The notes: a model not told the origin generated them from the sequence alone. A stretch of 64,000 nucleotides of DNA from Holdemanella hominis (GCF_014306155.1 NZ_JACRWH010000003.1:55326-119325), one strand, 5' to 3'; positions 23,227-32,051 are shown, counted from the first letter of the stretch. Made by a program: numbers and translations.

Positions 23227-25725
23227 TTTCTTTTCCTCCTTATATTCAACGGGAATATAACCCGCATCTTCAACCGCTTGTTTTAAAGCCACCTTATTTA
23301 CTTGTTGCACATAATCAATATCGGCCTTACCTAAATTATAATCCACACGAACTTCTTTTACATTTGGAACCTTCTTTAAAGCATCCTCTACTAACCATGC
23401 ACAATGTCCACAGGACATACCATCAATATGCATTGTGTATGTTTTGACTTCTTCCATTTCAATTCTAGGTTTAAAATAACGAAGTCGTAAAGCGTTTGTG
23501 ACAACACAAACACTACTCAAAGACATACATGCCGAACCAATCATTGGTGATAATCGAAGTCCAAATGCTGGATACAATAAACCTGTCGCAACTGGGATTC
23601 CTAAAATGTTATAGAAGAAAGCCCAAAATAGATTCATCTTAATATTTTTAATAACGTCACTTGATAAATCAATTGCCGTCACTACATCCAATAAAGAGCT
23701 TTTCATCAAAATCACATCCGCACTATCTAAGGCAATATCGGTTCCAGCACCAATCGCAACCCCAATATCTGCACGCATTAATGCAGGCGCATCATTGATA
23801 CCATCACCCACCATCATAACCTTCTTACCTTGTTCTTGAAGCTTACGAATTACACTCTCCTTATCTTGTGGCAACACATCACTAATCACTTCATCCACAC
23901 TTAAAGATTTACCAATCGCATTCGCTGTTTTTTGATTGTCTCCAGTCAACATAACCACACGCATATTCTTCTTTTTAAATTGTTCTAATGCAACCTGACT
24001 CGTACTACGAATGGTATCCGCCACACTAATTAAACCGATCACATTTTGATCTTCCACAAAAATCAATGGAGTTTGACCTAAACTTGCATAAGCATCTAAG
24101 TCTGATAAAACATTTTGATTTATTTGAATATTTTTCTCTTCTAATAACCTTTTATTTCCTGCCAAATACACATGTCCATTTAGCTTAGCCTGAATACCAC
24201 GACCCGAAATGTTTGTGAATTGTTCAGGTTGTTGAAGCTTTATATTTTTATCTTCCGCATACTCCACAATAGCCTGTCCCAAAGGATGCAAAGAACCACT
24301 CTCTAAACTTGCCGCCATTGAAATAAAGTCATTCATACTAATATTTGTATATACCTTAACACCTTGAACACTTGGCTTTCCTGAAGTAATCGTACCCGTC
24401 TTATCCAATACAATCGTATCAATCGAATGTAGCTGTTCTAATATGGCAGCCGACTTAATTAAAATCCCATTTTCCGCTGCCTTACCCGTACCTACCATAA
24501 TCGCAACTGGCGTAGCTAAACCTAAGGCACAAGGACAAGAAATCACGAGTACACTAATCGCATTGGATAACGCAAATTGAATCGTTTGACCACTGATCAA
24601 CCATGCGACAAATGTAATCAATGCGATTAAAATCACAACAGGAACAAATACACCACTAACTTTATCTGCCAAACGAGCAATAGGGGCCTTTGAGTTACCA
24701 GCATCATCGACTAGCTGAATGATCTTAGCCAAAGTTGTATCTTCACCTACTTTTTCAGCCTCAAACTGAAAAGTACCATTCTCATTCATAGTAGCTGAAA
24801 TGACTGAATCCCCTACATTCTTTTCTACCGGAAGACTCTCACCCGTAATCGCCGACTGATCCACATAACCTGTACCCGAAATAACTTTACCATCTACTGG
24901 AATTCTTTGTCCCGGACGAATCACAACTATATCATGAATTTGAATACTTTCACTCGACACAACAATTTCTTTCCCATCCCTTAAGATTGTCGCATTTTTT
25001 GGTGCTAAGTCCACCAACTTATCTAAGGCATCACTCGTTTTTGCCTTGGATCTAGACTCCAAATACTTTCCAACACTAACCAAAGTCACAATTGTTGCGG
25101 CCGACTCAAAGTATAAAGAATGCATTGCCATATGGGCCATTTCCATATTCTGCACACCAAAATAATAGGCCATCTGATAAATACCGACCAAGCCATACAC
25201 AAAGCTTGCACCTGAACCCATCGCAACTAAAGAATCCATATTGGCCGACTTTTTAATTAAAGCCTTAAAACCTGTAATAAAGAAATGTCTTTGAATAAAC
25301 AATATAAATAGACATAGAATCAGCTGTGTTAAGGCTGAAACCATCATCCATTCCATACCCTCTAAAATAGGAAGACCTACCATAGGACCCATCGCAATTA
25401 GAAGTAAAGGAACCAATAAAACTAAACTTAAAATCAATCTTTGTTTAGCACTTCTTTGATCCGATTCCACTCGATTCTGACGATTCTGCCATACTTTACG
25501 AACCTCTGTCTTTTGACCATGCACACTAGCTCCATAGCCAATCTGTTTTACAGCTTCACAAATCGTTTGTTCATTCACCTTATCTTGATCAAATTCAACC
25601 TTCATTGAATTCGATAATAAAGAGACATCACAATGACTCACACCATCTAACTTACTCACAACACGAGTTACATTAGCCTGACAAGCCGCACATGTCATGC
25701 CTGTCACATCAAACTTTTCTTCCAT
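23017..25725 (-). CDS. copA: Copper-exporting P1B-type ATPase CopA with C-terminal metal-binding domains
   Basis: 902 residues. N-terminal HMA domain with GMTCAACQ; membrane metal site SCPCALGLATP; phosphorylation site DKTGTITSG; LHPLGQ; hinge GDGINDAPALM. Two extra HMA domains follow the last helices: GMSCGHC (about 765) and GMMCMHC (about 840). The last one looks like a fused CopZ chaperone, and a perfect ribosome site in front of its methionine suggests it is also made separately. The start at 25725 is chosen because AGGTGG lies 5 nt upstream; a GTG at 25734 is less likely. Exports Cu(I). Follows csoR directly. Confidence 0.93.
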   Translation of the reverse strand: MEEKFDVTGMTCAACQANVTRVVSKLDGVSHCDVSLLSNSMKVEFDQDKVNEQTICEAVKQIGYGASVHGQKTEVRKVWQNRQNRVESDQRSAKQRLILSLVLLVPLLLIAMGPMVGLPILEGMEWMMVSALTQLILCLFILFIQRHFFITGFKALIKKSANMDSLVAMGSGASFVYGLVGIYQMAYYFGVQNMEMAHMAMHSLYFESAATIVTLVSVGKYLESRSKAKTSDALDKLVDLAPKNATILRDGKEIVVSSESIQIHDIVVIRPGQRIPVDGKVISGTGYVDQSAITGESLPVEKNVGDSVISATMNENGTFQFEAEKVGEDTTLAKIIQLVDDAGNSKAPIARLADKVSGVFVPVVILIALITFVAWLISGQTIQFALSNAISVLVISCPCALGLATPVAIMVGTGKAAENGILIKSAAILEQLHSIDTIVLDKTGTITSGKPSVQGVKVYTNISMNDFISMAASLESGSLHPLGQAIVEYAEDKNIKLQQPEQFTNISGRGIQAKLNGHVYLAGNKRLLEEKNIQINQNVLSDLDAYASLGQTPLIFVEDQNVIGLISVADTIRSTSQVALEQFKKKNMRVVMLTGDNQKTANAIGKSLSVDEVISDVLPQDKESVIRKLQEQGKKVMMVGDGINDAPALMRADIGVAIGAGTDIALDSADVILMKSSLLDVVTAIDLSSDVIKNIKMNLFWAFFYNILGIPVATGLLYPAFGLRLSPMIGSACMSLSSVCVVTNALRLRYFKPRIEMEEVKTYTMHIDGMSCGHCAWLVEDALKKVPNVKEVRVDYNLGKADIDYVQQVNKVALKQAVEDAGYIPVEYKEEKKMKKVVTVDGMMCMHCVAHVKDALSKVEGVSDVVVSLDEKTATLNCTENITDQMLSDAVTNAGYTVISVK

Positions 25726-25734
25726 TAAAACCAC

Positions 25735-26028
25735 CTACTTTAACTTCTTTACTAAATCCATAACCTCACTCATGATTTCTGTATTTCCATTTTGCACATC
25801 CTCAACAACACACGTATTTAAGTGTTCCTGCAAAACAATGTATCCAAACGCCTGCAAAGCACTCTCTACAGCCGCTACCTGCACTAAGATGTCGCCACAA
25901 TAACGATTCTCCTTCAACATATTCTCAATTCCATTCAATTGTCCTACCATACGATGAAGACGATTCGTCAATTGTTTGATTTCTTTCTCATCTCTAGGCT
26001 TATGTTTTTTATGACAACACTCACTCAT
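25735..26028 (-). CDS. csoR: CsoR-family copper-sensing repressor
   Basis: 97 residues, all-helical. Contains LTNRLHRMVGQLNGIENMLK and the Cu(I) ligands C-H-C in RYCGDILVQ and LQEHLNTC. A Cys/His-rich start (MSECCHKKHK) may also bind metal. Copper binding releases it from the operator at 26053-26069 located between its own -35 and -10. The start at 26028 has GAGGTGAG 6 nt upstream. First gene of csoR-copA. Confidence 0.93.
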   Translation of the reverse strand: MSECCHKKHKPRDEKEIKQLTNRLHRMVGQLNGIENMLKENRYCGDILVQVAAVESALQAFGYIVLQEHLNTCVVEDVQNGNTEIMSEVMDLVKKLK

Positions 26029-26046
26029 TGATCTCACCTCGATATA

Positions 26047-26075
26047 ATAATATACCCCCTATAGGTATATTTCAA
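26047..26075 (-). promoter_or_regulatory. csoR-copA promoter with CsoR operator in the spacer
   Basis: -35 TTGAAA (26070-26075), -10 TATTAT (26047-26052), 17-bp spacer. The spacer holds the palindrome TACCCCCTATAGGTA, a classic CsoR/RicR-type operator. Confidence 0.85.
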
Positions 26076-26098
26076 GTGATATGATTTGTGGCATAATA
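26070..26098 (+). promoter_or_regulatory. Promoter of the 137-codon membrane gene
   Basis: TTTCAA (26070-26075), 16 bp, CATAAT on the plus strand. Its -35 overlaps the -35 of csoR on the other strand, so bound CsoR might also affect it. Confidence 0.4.
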
Positions 26099-26116
26099 AA
26101 AGAAAGGAAAAACTCT

Positions 26117-26494
26117 ATGAAATATAATTATTACGTGTACCTGCCAAGAATTGGAACCATTCTTGTCATGTTTTTAACGTGCAGTGCACTCTTCTCAAAA
26201 GAAATCTTTTTTAATATCATATACCTTGTTTTTGTCGTGCTCTTTAGCCAAATTCTATTTATATATGAAAAAAGACTATTAAAAAACAATGAACCGCAAT
26301 ACGAAAAAATCAGTTTTCGCGATTCATTGTTGATGTATCCAATTCTATTAAATATTGAACTATTCCTATTTGCGATTGTCAGCCTATTTAGTATATTGAT
26401 CCTTCTATGCATCAATAAAACCATTATGGCACTCATCACAATTGGAGTTATCACAATTATTATTTCACTCTATTTCAATATGCGAAGACACTAG
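26117..26494 (+). CDS. Small membrane protein, unknown
   Basis: About 125 residues with four hydrophobic segments in two pairs: YLPRIGTILVMFLTCSALF, FNIIYLVFVVLFSQILFIY, LNIELFLFAIVSLFSILILL and MALITIGVITIIISLYF. No family recognised. The start at 26117 lies after the predicted promoter; the upstream ATG at 26081 lies before the transcription start. It converges on kdpE with a 4-bp overlap and is divergent from csoR. Confidence 0.65.
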   Translation: MKYNYYVYLPRIGTILVMFLTCSALFSKEIFFNIIYLVFVVLFSQILFIYEKRLLKNNEPQYEKISFRDSLLMYPILLNIELFLFAIVSLFSILILLCINKTIMALITIGVITIIISLYFNMRRH

Positions 26495-27204
26495 TCTTCC
26501 TTTTTTTCTGTCTGATTCAACATACGATATCCAACACCCACATGCGTCTGAATATACTTCGGATTTGAAGTATCCGGCTCAATCTTTTTACGCAAAGTAG
26601 CCATAAACACTCTTAGACTTGGCGTTTCTGTACCTTGAACACTTCCCCATACTTCTTGCATGATATAATTATGTGTTAAAACCTTATCGGTATTTTTAGC
26701 TAAAACACACAATAATTTATATTCAATCGGAGTTAAATGGATTTCATGCCCATTCTCATATACACACCCCTGCGCATAATTGATTGTCAAATCTCCATTT
26801 TCATATACACTCTCATTTACACTTATGGTCTGACTATTATTTAATCTTCGAATCGTTACACGAAGTCTAGCCAACAATTCATCCACTGAAAATGGTTTTG
26901 TCAAATAGTCATCGGCCCCTAAATCTAAAGCTTTTACCTTATCTTGATCTTCACTTCTTGATGAAACCACAATAATTGGAATATTTGACCAAGAACGAAC
27001 CTTCTTTATAACATCCAAACCATCCATATCTGGCAATCCTAAATCTAGAAGCATAATGTCCGGATTATAAGAAAGCACATTCATGATTCCTTGCTTCGCT
27101 GTTTTTGCCAGACGAAACTGATAATTTTCCATCTCTAGAGTTGTCGTAATCAAATTCCCAACCGCAATATCATCTTCAATTACTAAGATTTGAACTTTAT
27201 TCAT
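26491..27204 (-). CDS. kdpE: KdpE-like response regulator, OmpR family
   Basis: 237 residues. Receiver domain with acidic pocket VIEDD, phosphoacceptor LLDLGLPDMDGL, and conserved VVSSRSE and LTKPFSVDE. C-terminal winged helix with HLTPIEYKLLCVLAKN and PKYIQTHVGVGYRM. Overlaps kdpD by 8 bp, so translated together. Its likely target is the direct repeat CTTAACAT at 29089-29107 before the potassium genes. Confidence 0.9.
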   Translation of the reverse strand: MNKVQILVIEDDIAVGNLITTTLEMENYQFRLAKTAKQGIMNVLSYNPDIMLLDLGLPDMDGLDVIKKVRSWSNIPIIVVSSRSEDQDKVKALDLGADDYLTKPFSVDELLARLRVTIRRLNNSQTISVNESVYENGDLTINYAQGCVYENGHEIHLTPIEYKLLCVLAKNTDKVLTHNYIMQEVWGSVQGTETPSLRVFMATLRKKIEPDTSNPKYIQTHVGVGYRMLNQTEKKED

Positions 27205-29050
27205 ACAACTTTACCTCCACTGCATCCAATACAAACTTAAAACAAGCTCCATGAGGCGTTACATTCTCAACCCAAATCGTACCACCATGCGATTGAATAA
27301 TAGATTTACACAAAGATAGACCTAGACCCATGCCACGTCTTGTATCTCCACCTCGATTATTTTCCGTATAGAACATCTCAAACAATTGTTCAGGATGTAA
27401 TACACCATTTCCATCATCTTGAACTTCTATTAAAATTTTATCCTCAACCCGCCTAGCATTCAAAGAAATATTTGAATTTTCAGGCGTATATTTGATCGCA
27501 TTATTTATTAAATTCACTAAAACCTGAATAATCAAGCGTGCATCCATATTAGCCATCAATAAATCATCCTCTAAATGCATAGAAATATTATGTTTGCGTT
27601 TATTACGACCCAAATGATGAATAGCCTCTCTAAAAATATCCTCAATCATTTCTGGTTGTAAATTCAACTGCATCGTACCATTTTCAATTCTCGTTATAAA
27701 CAATAAGTTTTCCACCAAATCATACAACCACATCGCATCATTATAAATATCTTGATACAATTCCTTCTTCTTTTCTTGTGAAAACGCATTCTCGTTTTCC
27801 AATAATAAGCCAGCATTGCCTGAAATACTAGTCAGTGGCGTTCTTAAATCATGCGAAATCATACGTAATAAATCGGCTCGCAACGCCTCTTGTTTGGCTT
27901 GTTGCTCAATCTTTAGATTTTCTAAACGAATCATTTCCTTCTCTAAAGCCATACCACACTCGTCCAATATCGCAAGCCACAAATTTTTTTCAAAAGAATC
28001 TATCTTATCTTTTAATACAATTCCAACCACACCTAATACTTCGTGCGTTCCATTAATAGGCAAATATAAACACATCGAATCCGAATGATAACTCGTTGTC
28101 TTTCCAGCCTCATGCCTATTTTTATAAACCCAAGCCACAATATCCGTTTCTACAGGACACTGTCCTAATAGAATAGGCTCATCATTATGTGGATACAACA
28201 CTAAATCCGTATCCAATAATTTATGCAGCTGTTTTAACATCGAAGCATAGATCGCATTCATATCATTCGCCTTTTGAAGCATCTGGCTCATCTCCAATAA
28301 GACTTGCGTACGATACACTTGTTTGGCATTTTCGAAAGATTGTTTCTTTAATCTTGTCATTAACGAACTAGATGACATGGCCACCACAAACATAACAATA
28401 TATGTCGTAATATAGCTTGGATCACTCAACAAAGAAAAGTAGGGGTATGTAAAGAAAAAGTTAAAGCATAACACTGAAAATAAAGACGCCAATAAACTAT
28501 AGATATATCCACTTGTCCAAATGGATACAAATACAATGCCCAAGATATAGATCATAATAGGCGTTGTAATCAAGAATTGAAAATGCATAAATCCCTTTCC
28601 AATAAGCGTACAAAGAAGAAGAATCCCTATCATTTTTAATGTATCTTTCAATGAAAAGCTCAAAAGATTAAAACTAAAATGAAACATGCGACGATAATCC
28701 TGCGGATAATTCACAGAATATACATCAATATTTTTCAACTTAAACAATGCTTGTTTCGCCAAATTTTTTTCTAAAACAACACAATCTACCTGAGAAACAC
28801 CCACATATTCCACAAGCTGAGGCAATACATCCTGTCCATAAAGAATCGTTACTTTTGCCCCTTTACTCTCCGCATACTTAATATTTTCACGTAAACAACT
28901 CTTTGATGCCGCACTTATCCCCTCATATTTTGGAGTTTGCACAAAAATAGCACTCAATACTGCATGATTGCTTTTCGCAATTTGAGCTCCCTTATCAATA
29001 ACTCTAGAATTATATTTAGAAGCCGATAAACATATTAATACATTCGCCAT
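27197..29050 (-). CDS. kdpD: KdpD-like sensor histidine kinase lacking the N-terminal KdpD ATPase domain
   Basis: 617 residues against about 890 for E. coli KdpD. It starts with the universal-stress-protein-like domain (MANVLICLSASKYNSRVIDK), so the usual first ~200 residues with Walker motifs are absent. Four membrane helices (DUF4118) at about 140-235, a GAF-like domain, HisKA with RMISHDLRTPLTSISGN, and ATPase boxes NLINNAIKYTPEN and GMGLGLSLCKSIIQ. The chosen start lies 6 nt after an extended -10 box (TGTTATACT), implying a leaderless message. Senses potassium limitation or osmotic state in relatives. Confidence 0.9.
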   Translation of the reverse strand: MANVLICLSASKYNSRVIDKGAQIAKSNHAVLSAIFVQTPKYEGISAASKSCLRENIKYAESKGAKVTILYGQDVLPQLVEYVGVSQVDCVVLEKNLAKQALFKLKNIDVYSVNYPQDYRRMFHFSFNLLSFSLKDTLKMIGILLLCTLIGKGFMHFQFLITTPIMIYILGIVFVSIWTSGYIYSLLASLFSVLCFNFFFTYPYFSLLSDPSYITTYIVMFVVAMSSSSLMTRLKKQSFENAKQVYRTQVLLEMSQMLQKANDMNAIYASMLKQLHKLLDTDLVLYPHNDEPILLGQCPVETDIVAWVYKNRHEAGKTTSYHSDSMCLYLPINGTHEVLGVVGIVLKDKIDSFEKNLWLAILDECGMALEKEMIRLENLKIEQQAKQEALRADLLRMISHDLRTPLTSISGNAGLLLENENAFSQEKKKELYQDIYNDAMWLYDLVENLLFITRIENGTMQLNLQPEMIEDIFREAIHHLGRNKRKHNISMHLEDDLLMANMDARLIIQVLVNLINNAIKYTPENSNISLNARRVEDKILIEVQDDGNGVLHPEQLFEMFYTENNRGGDTRRGMGLGLSLCKSIIQSHGGTIWVENVTPHGACFKFVLDAVEVKLYE

Positions 29051-29056
29051 AAAGCT

Positions 29057-29065
29057 AGTATAACA
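29057..29065 (-). promoter_or_regulatory. Extended -10 promoter of kdpDE
   Basis: TGTTATACT; TATACT occupies 29057-29062 and the ATG begins 6 nt later at 29050. Confidence 0.55.
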
Positions 29066-29088
29066 CAAGCCCACAAAGAATCATTCAT

Positions 29089-29107
29089 CTTAACATTGTC
29101 TTAACAT
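29089..29107. promoter_or_regulatory. Direct repeat, probable KdpE box
   Basis: CTTAACAT at 29089-29096 and again at 29100-29107, 11 bp apart, one helical turn, as expected for OmpR-family dimers. It sits between divergent kdpDE and ktrBA. One more CTTAACAT is at 31186-31193 before a small membrane-protein gene. Confidence 0.55.
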
Positions 29108-29181
29108 AATGTTAGAATACTTTATAGAATCTTAATACAGACTAGTGTAGAATGTTTTAAGATATTAGGATAGGTGGTTTT

Positions 29182-30519
29182 ATGTTTAAAAAACGTATGA
29201 AACGCATTACCCCAGGACAAATGATTATCCTCAGTTTTGCGACTATGATATTTATCGGTGCCTGCCTGCTTATGCTTCCATTTTCCACAAACGATGGTAA
29301 GGGCGCACCCTTTTTAGATGCATTATTCACTTCAACCAGTGCCTCCTGCGTAACCGGACTGATTATGCATGACACAGCACAATATTGGTCCCCCTTTGGA
29401 CAACTCATTATCTTGATTCTGATTCAAATTGGAGGTATGGGCGTCATTACGATGGCCATTCTACTCTTTGTTCTTGGAGGCAAGAAAATTGGTTTTAAAC
29501 AAAGATATTTTATGCAACAATCTATTTCTGCCCCAAAACTAGGAGGTATTATCCGAAACACAAAATGGATTATAAAAGCTACAATATGTGTCGAAGCACT
29601 AGGTGCCATCTTATTAGGCATACGCTTCTTACCGCGTTTTGGACTTGTCAAAGGCCTATGGTATTCCATATTCCATTCCATCTCAGCCTTTTGTAACGCA
29701 GGTTTTGATCTAATGGGTACAAACCAAGCTTACTCATCTTTAACAGGATATGCCGGCGATATTTTAGTATCCAACGTCATTGCAGCACTAATCGTACTTG
29801 GTGGTTTAGGCTTCTTTGTCTGGAAAGATGTTGTTGAATACAAACATCATTTACATAAATATTCACTACAATCCAAAGTTGTATTATTTACTACTGCAAC
29901 ATTGTTGATCATCAGTACACTCTATTTCTTTATCAATGACTTTAGCCATTGGAATATGCGTCTAGCCGATCAAATCAACGTTTCCATTTTCCAAGCCGTA
30001 TCCCCAAGAACAGCCGGATTTAATACGATTGATTTAAACAAAATGAATCAAAGCAGCATTTTCTTTATGACACTATTAATGTTGATAGGAGGAAGTCCAC
30101 AAGGTACGGCCGGAGGATTTAAAACAACAACACTAGCCGTATTAATTCTAAGTATTCGTGCTGTATTCAATCATAAACAAAACCCACAATGTTTTGGAAG
30201 ACGCATTTCCATGGACACATTAAACAATGCGACCGCCCTATTTATGTTGTTTATGGTATTATTCTTTACAGGAACATTCCTTATTTCAGCCTTCGATCAA
30301 TTACCCATTCTTGACGCCCTATTTGAAGCGGCCTCTGCCATTGGTACCGTCGGATTGACATTAGGAATCACACCTACATTATCAAGTGCATCACATTGTA
30401 TTTTAATTTTCTTGATGTTCTTTGGAAGAATTGGAGGCTTAACTTTACTTTTAGCCATTTCGAAACATCAAGTTGTCGCAAACACAAATTTACCACAAGA
30501 AAATATCACAATTGGATAA
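29182..30519 (+). CDS. ktrB: TrkH/KtrB-family potassium transporter membrane subunit
   Basis: 445 residues, four membrane-pore-membrane units. Pore-loop regions: TSTSASCVTGL, SAFCNAGFDLMG, SPRTAGFNTID and AIGTVGLTLGI. These carry the filter glycines of K+ channels. Length fits KtrB rather than the longer TrkH. The partner regulatory subunit follows after 12 bp. Ribosome site AGGTGG. Symbol is by family; precise Ktr/Trk naming is uncertain. Confidence 0.92.
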   Translation: MFKKRMKRITPGQMIILSFATMIFIGACLLMLPFSTNDGKGAPFLDALFTSTSASCVTGLIMHDTAQYWSPFGQLIILILIQIGGMGVITMAILLFVLGGKKIGFKQRYFMQQSISAPKLGGIIRNTKWIIKATICVEALGAILLGIRFLPRFGLVKGLWYSIFHSISAFCNAGFDLMGTNQAYSSLTGYAGDILVSNVIAALIVLGGLGFFVWKDVVEYKHHLHKYSLQSKVVLFTTATLLIISTLYFFINDFSHWNMRLADQINVSIFQAVSPRTAGFNTIDLNKMNQSSIFFMTLLMLIGGSPQGTAGGFKTTTLAVLILSIRAVFNHKQNPQCFGRRISMDTLNNATALFMLFMVLFFTGTFLISAFDQLPILDALFEAASAIGTVGLTLGITPTLSSASHCILIFLMFFGRIGGLTLLLAISKHQVVANTNLPQENITIG

Positions 30520-30531
30520 CAGGAGGAACAT

Positions 30532-31179
30532 ATGAAATCAGTATTAATTATTGGTATGGGACGTTTTGGTCGTCACATGGCACAAAAACTATATGATTTA
30601 GGACATGACGTTTTGGCCATTGATAAAAATGAAGAAAAAATCAACAAAGTCCTTTCTTATGTCACAAACGCTCAAATCGGAGATTCTACCGACGAAAGCT
30701 TTATTGACTCACTAGGCGTATCGAACTTTGATCTTTGCGTTGTAGCCATTGGAGATGACTTTCAAAGCTCACTCGAAACAACAGCCCTATTAAAAGATTA
30801 TGGATCAAAACTTGTTGTCGCAAGAGCCGTGCGCGATGTACACGCTAAATTCTTATTGCGCAATGGAGCCGATGAAGTTGTATATCCTGAAAAACAAATT
30901 GGTAACTGGGCCGCCGTACGTTTTTCAAGCGAAAACATCTTTGACTACGTACAACTTACTCCAGAATATTCCATTTATGAAATTGCCGTACCAACCGCTT
31001 GGATTGGAAAAACCATGTTAGAACTCGATATTCGTAGAAAATACCATATCAACATTCTAGCTACAAAATTCAATGGAATTCTAGACCCACTTCCTAGTGC
31101 TGAACATACTTTCCAAGAATCCGAAAACATTCTTATTCTTGCGCAAAATTCGGACGTACAAAAATTCCTTCGTTTTTAA
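30532..31179 (+). CDS. ktrA: TrkA/KtrA-family potassium uptake regulatory subunit
   Basis: 215 residues. RCK_N domain with nucleotide-binding SVLIIGMGRFGRHMAQKL and acidic strand end AIDKNEEK, then RCK_C from about 135. Forms the cytoplasmic gating ring on the membrane subunit. AGGAGG precedes the ATG; operon with ktrB. Confidence 0.93.
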   Translation: MKSVLIIGMGRFGRHMAQKLYDLGHDVLAIDKNEEKINKVLSYVTNAQIGDSTDESFIDSLGVSNFDLCVVAIGDDFQSSLETTALLKDYGSKLVVARAVRDVHAKFLLRNGADEVVYPEKQIGNWAAVRFSSENIFDYVQLTPEYSIYEIAVPTAWIGKTMLELDIRRKYHINILATKFNGILDPLPSAEHTFQESENILILAQNSDVQKFLRF

Positions 31180-31266
31180 TGAAATCTTAACATGATTCCT
31201 CATTCTTTTACACCATTTAAACATTTAAAATTCTACAATAAAGGTGTAAGAAAGAGGCGATTATTT

Positions 31267-31359
31267 ATGTTAGGAATTTTATCAATAGGATCCGTAATCT
31301 ACATTTCTTTCTTAGTCCCACGACTTTTAAATCACATCTTAAATATCACTCACCATTAA
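31267..31359 (+). CDS. 30-residue single-helix membrane peptide
   Basis: MLGILSIGSVIYISFLVPRL then LNHILNITHH. Preceded by AGAGGCG and a possible TACAAT -10 box, with a CTTAACAT half-site at 31186-31193 matching the probable KdpE box. Size and topology recall KdpF (29 residues, one helix), though sequence similarity is not evident. A hairpin follows at 31383-31423. Confidence 0.45.
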   Translation: MLGILSIGSVIYISFLVPRLLNHILNITHH

Positions 31360-31382
31360 TGTATACCGCGAGCATATCAATT

Positions 31383-31423
31383 ATCCCCATTTTTAAGTTA
31401 TAAATATACTTAAGAAAGGGGAT
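31383..31423 (+). terminator. Hairpin terminator/attenuator masking the next ribosome site
   Basis: Arms ATCCCCATTTTTAAGT (31383-31398) and ACTTAAGAAAGGGGAT (31408-31423) pair with two mismatches, followed by TTTATTATT. The 3' arm contains the GGGG ribosome site of the gene at 31433, so the structure can act as terminator and translational block. Confidence 0.55.
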
Positions 31424-31432
31424 TTTATTATT

Positions 31433-31765
31433 ATGAAAACATGGAAACTAGTCAGTGGAATCATTTCCATTGTACTAAGTGTATTTGGCGTATTCCAAAG
31501 TATGATGGCAGGCCTTGCCAACGCACTAGAAGAAAGTGGACAAGTAAGTGGAAGTGCAGGACTTGTTGTTAGTATATGCATGCTTTGTGGAGGAATTGTA
31601 TCGATTGTATCTAGAAAGAACAATTCAAAAGGAACCAACATTGCACTTATTATTCTGTTTGGTTTAGCTACATTCACAGGCTTTGTACTTGCAGGAAACT
31701 ACTTCGACCTATATATTTGGTCAGCATGGTGTTTAATCAAGCAGTACTTGCCTTCATCTCATTAA
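31433..31765 (+). CDS. DUF4064-like membrane protein with apparent 3' frameshift
   Basis: 110 residues: four hydrophobic segments (KLVSGIISIVLSVFGVFQSM, AGLVVSICMLCGGIVSIVS, NIALIILFGLATFTGFVLAG, and the end). The reading frame ends IWSAWCLIKQYLPSSH, but another frame from the same point reads MVFNQAVLAFISLRKGIRN and stops at 31785 in the terminator loop. That continuation fits the hydrophobic pattern of a fourth helix, so a one-base deletion near 31720 is likely. Small Gly-rich membrane proteins of this kind have no established role. Confidence 0.6.
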   Translation: MKTWKLVSGIISIVLSVFGVFQSMMAGLANALEESGQVSGSAGLVVSICMLCGGIVSIVSRKNNSKGTNIALIILFGLATFTGFVLAGNYFDLYIWSAWCLIKQYLPSSH

Positions 31766-31766
31766 G

Positions 31767-31800
31767 AAAAGGTATCAGAAATTAAAACTGATACCTTTTT
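31767..31800 (+). terminator. Terminator after the DUF4064-like gene
   Basis: AAAGGTATCAG / CTGATACCTTT stem followed by TTT. Confidence 0.85.
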
Positions 31801-31810
31801 AAATTAATAA

Positions 31811-31993
31811 CTAACAACGATTTTTTTGACATAGATAGTCTTCTACAACTTCGAATAAATCAGGCGGGTACAAATAATCATCATCAGAATCGTCAACTAT
31901 GCGATACTAATTTTTCTCAATTGATAAAACTTTATAAATTGCTCCTTCTGTTAAATCTATATCATCTAGATGTGCAATATATCTAACCTTCAT
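31811..31993 (-). pseudogene. Small acidic protein gene with in-frame stop
   Basis: Reads MKVRYIAHLDDIDLTEGAIY, then KVLSIEKN, then TAG at 31907-31909, then continues in frame YRIVDDSDDDYLYPPDLFEV and VEDYLCQKNRC to a stop at 31811. The two halves read as one small domain (KIYxVLSIE..xYRIVDDSxDDYLYPP). I recognise the pattern from small Firmicute proteins of unknown role. A GGGGTGG ribosome site is present. Single nonsense mutation or readthrough. Confidence 0.6.
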
Positions 31994-32051
31994 CTAACCA
32001 CCCCTTGATTTCAAATCAACCTTTCAAACATTTTGGCAATTAAACAATTAA

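Noticed and set aside
26491..31179. kdpFABC potassium pump operon
   Set aside because: No KdpA, KdpB or KdpC sequence is present; the transporter is of the Ktr/Trk type.
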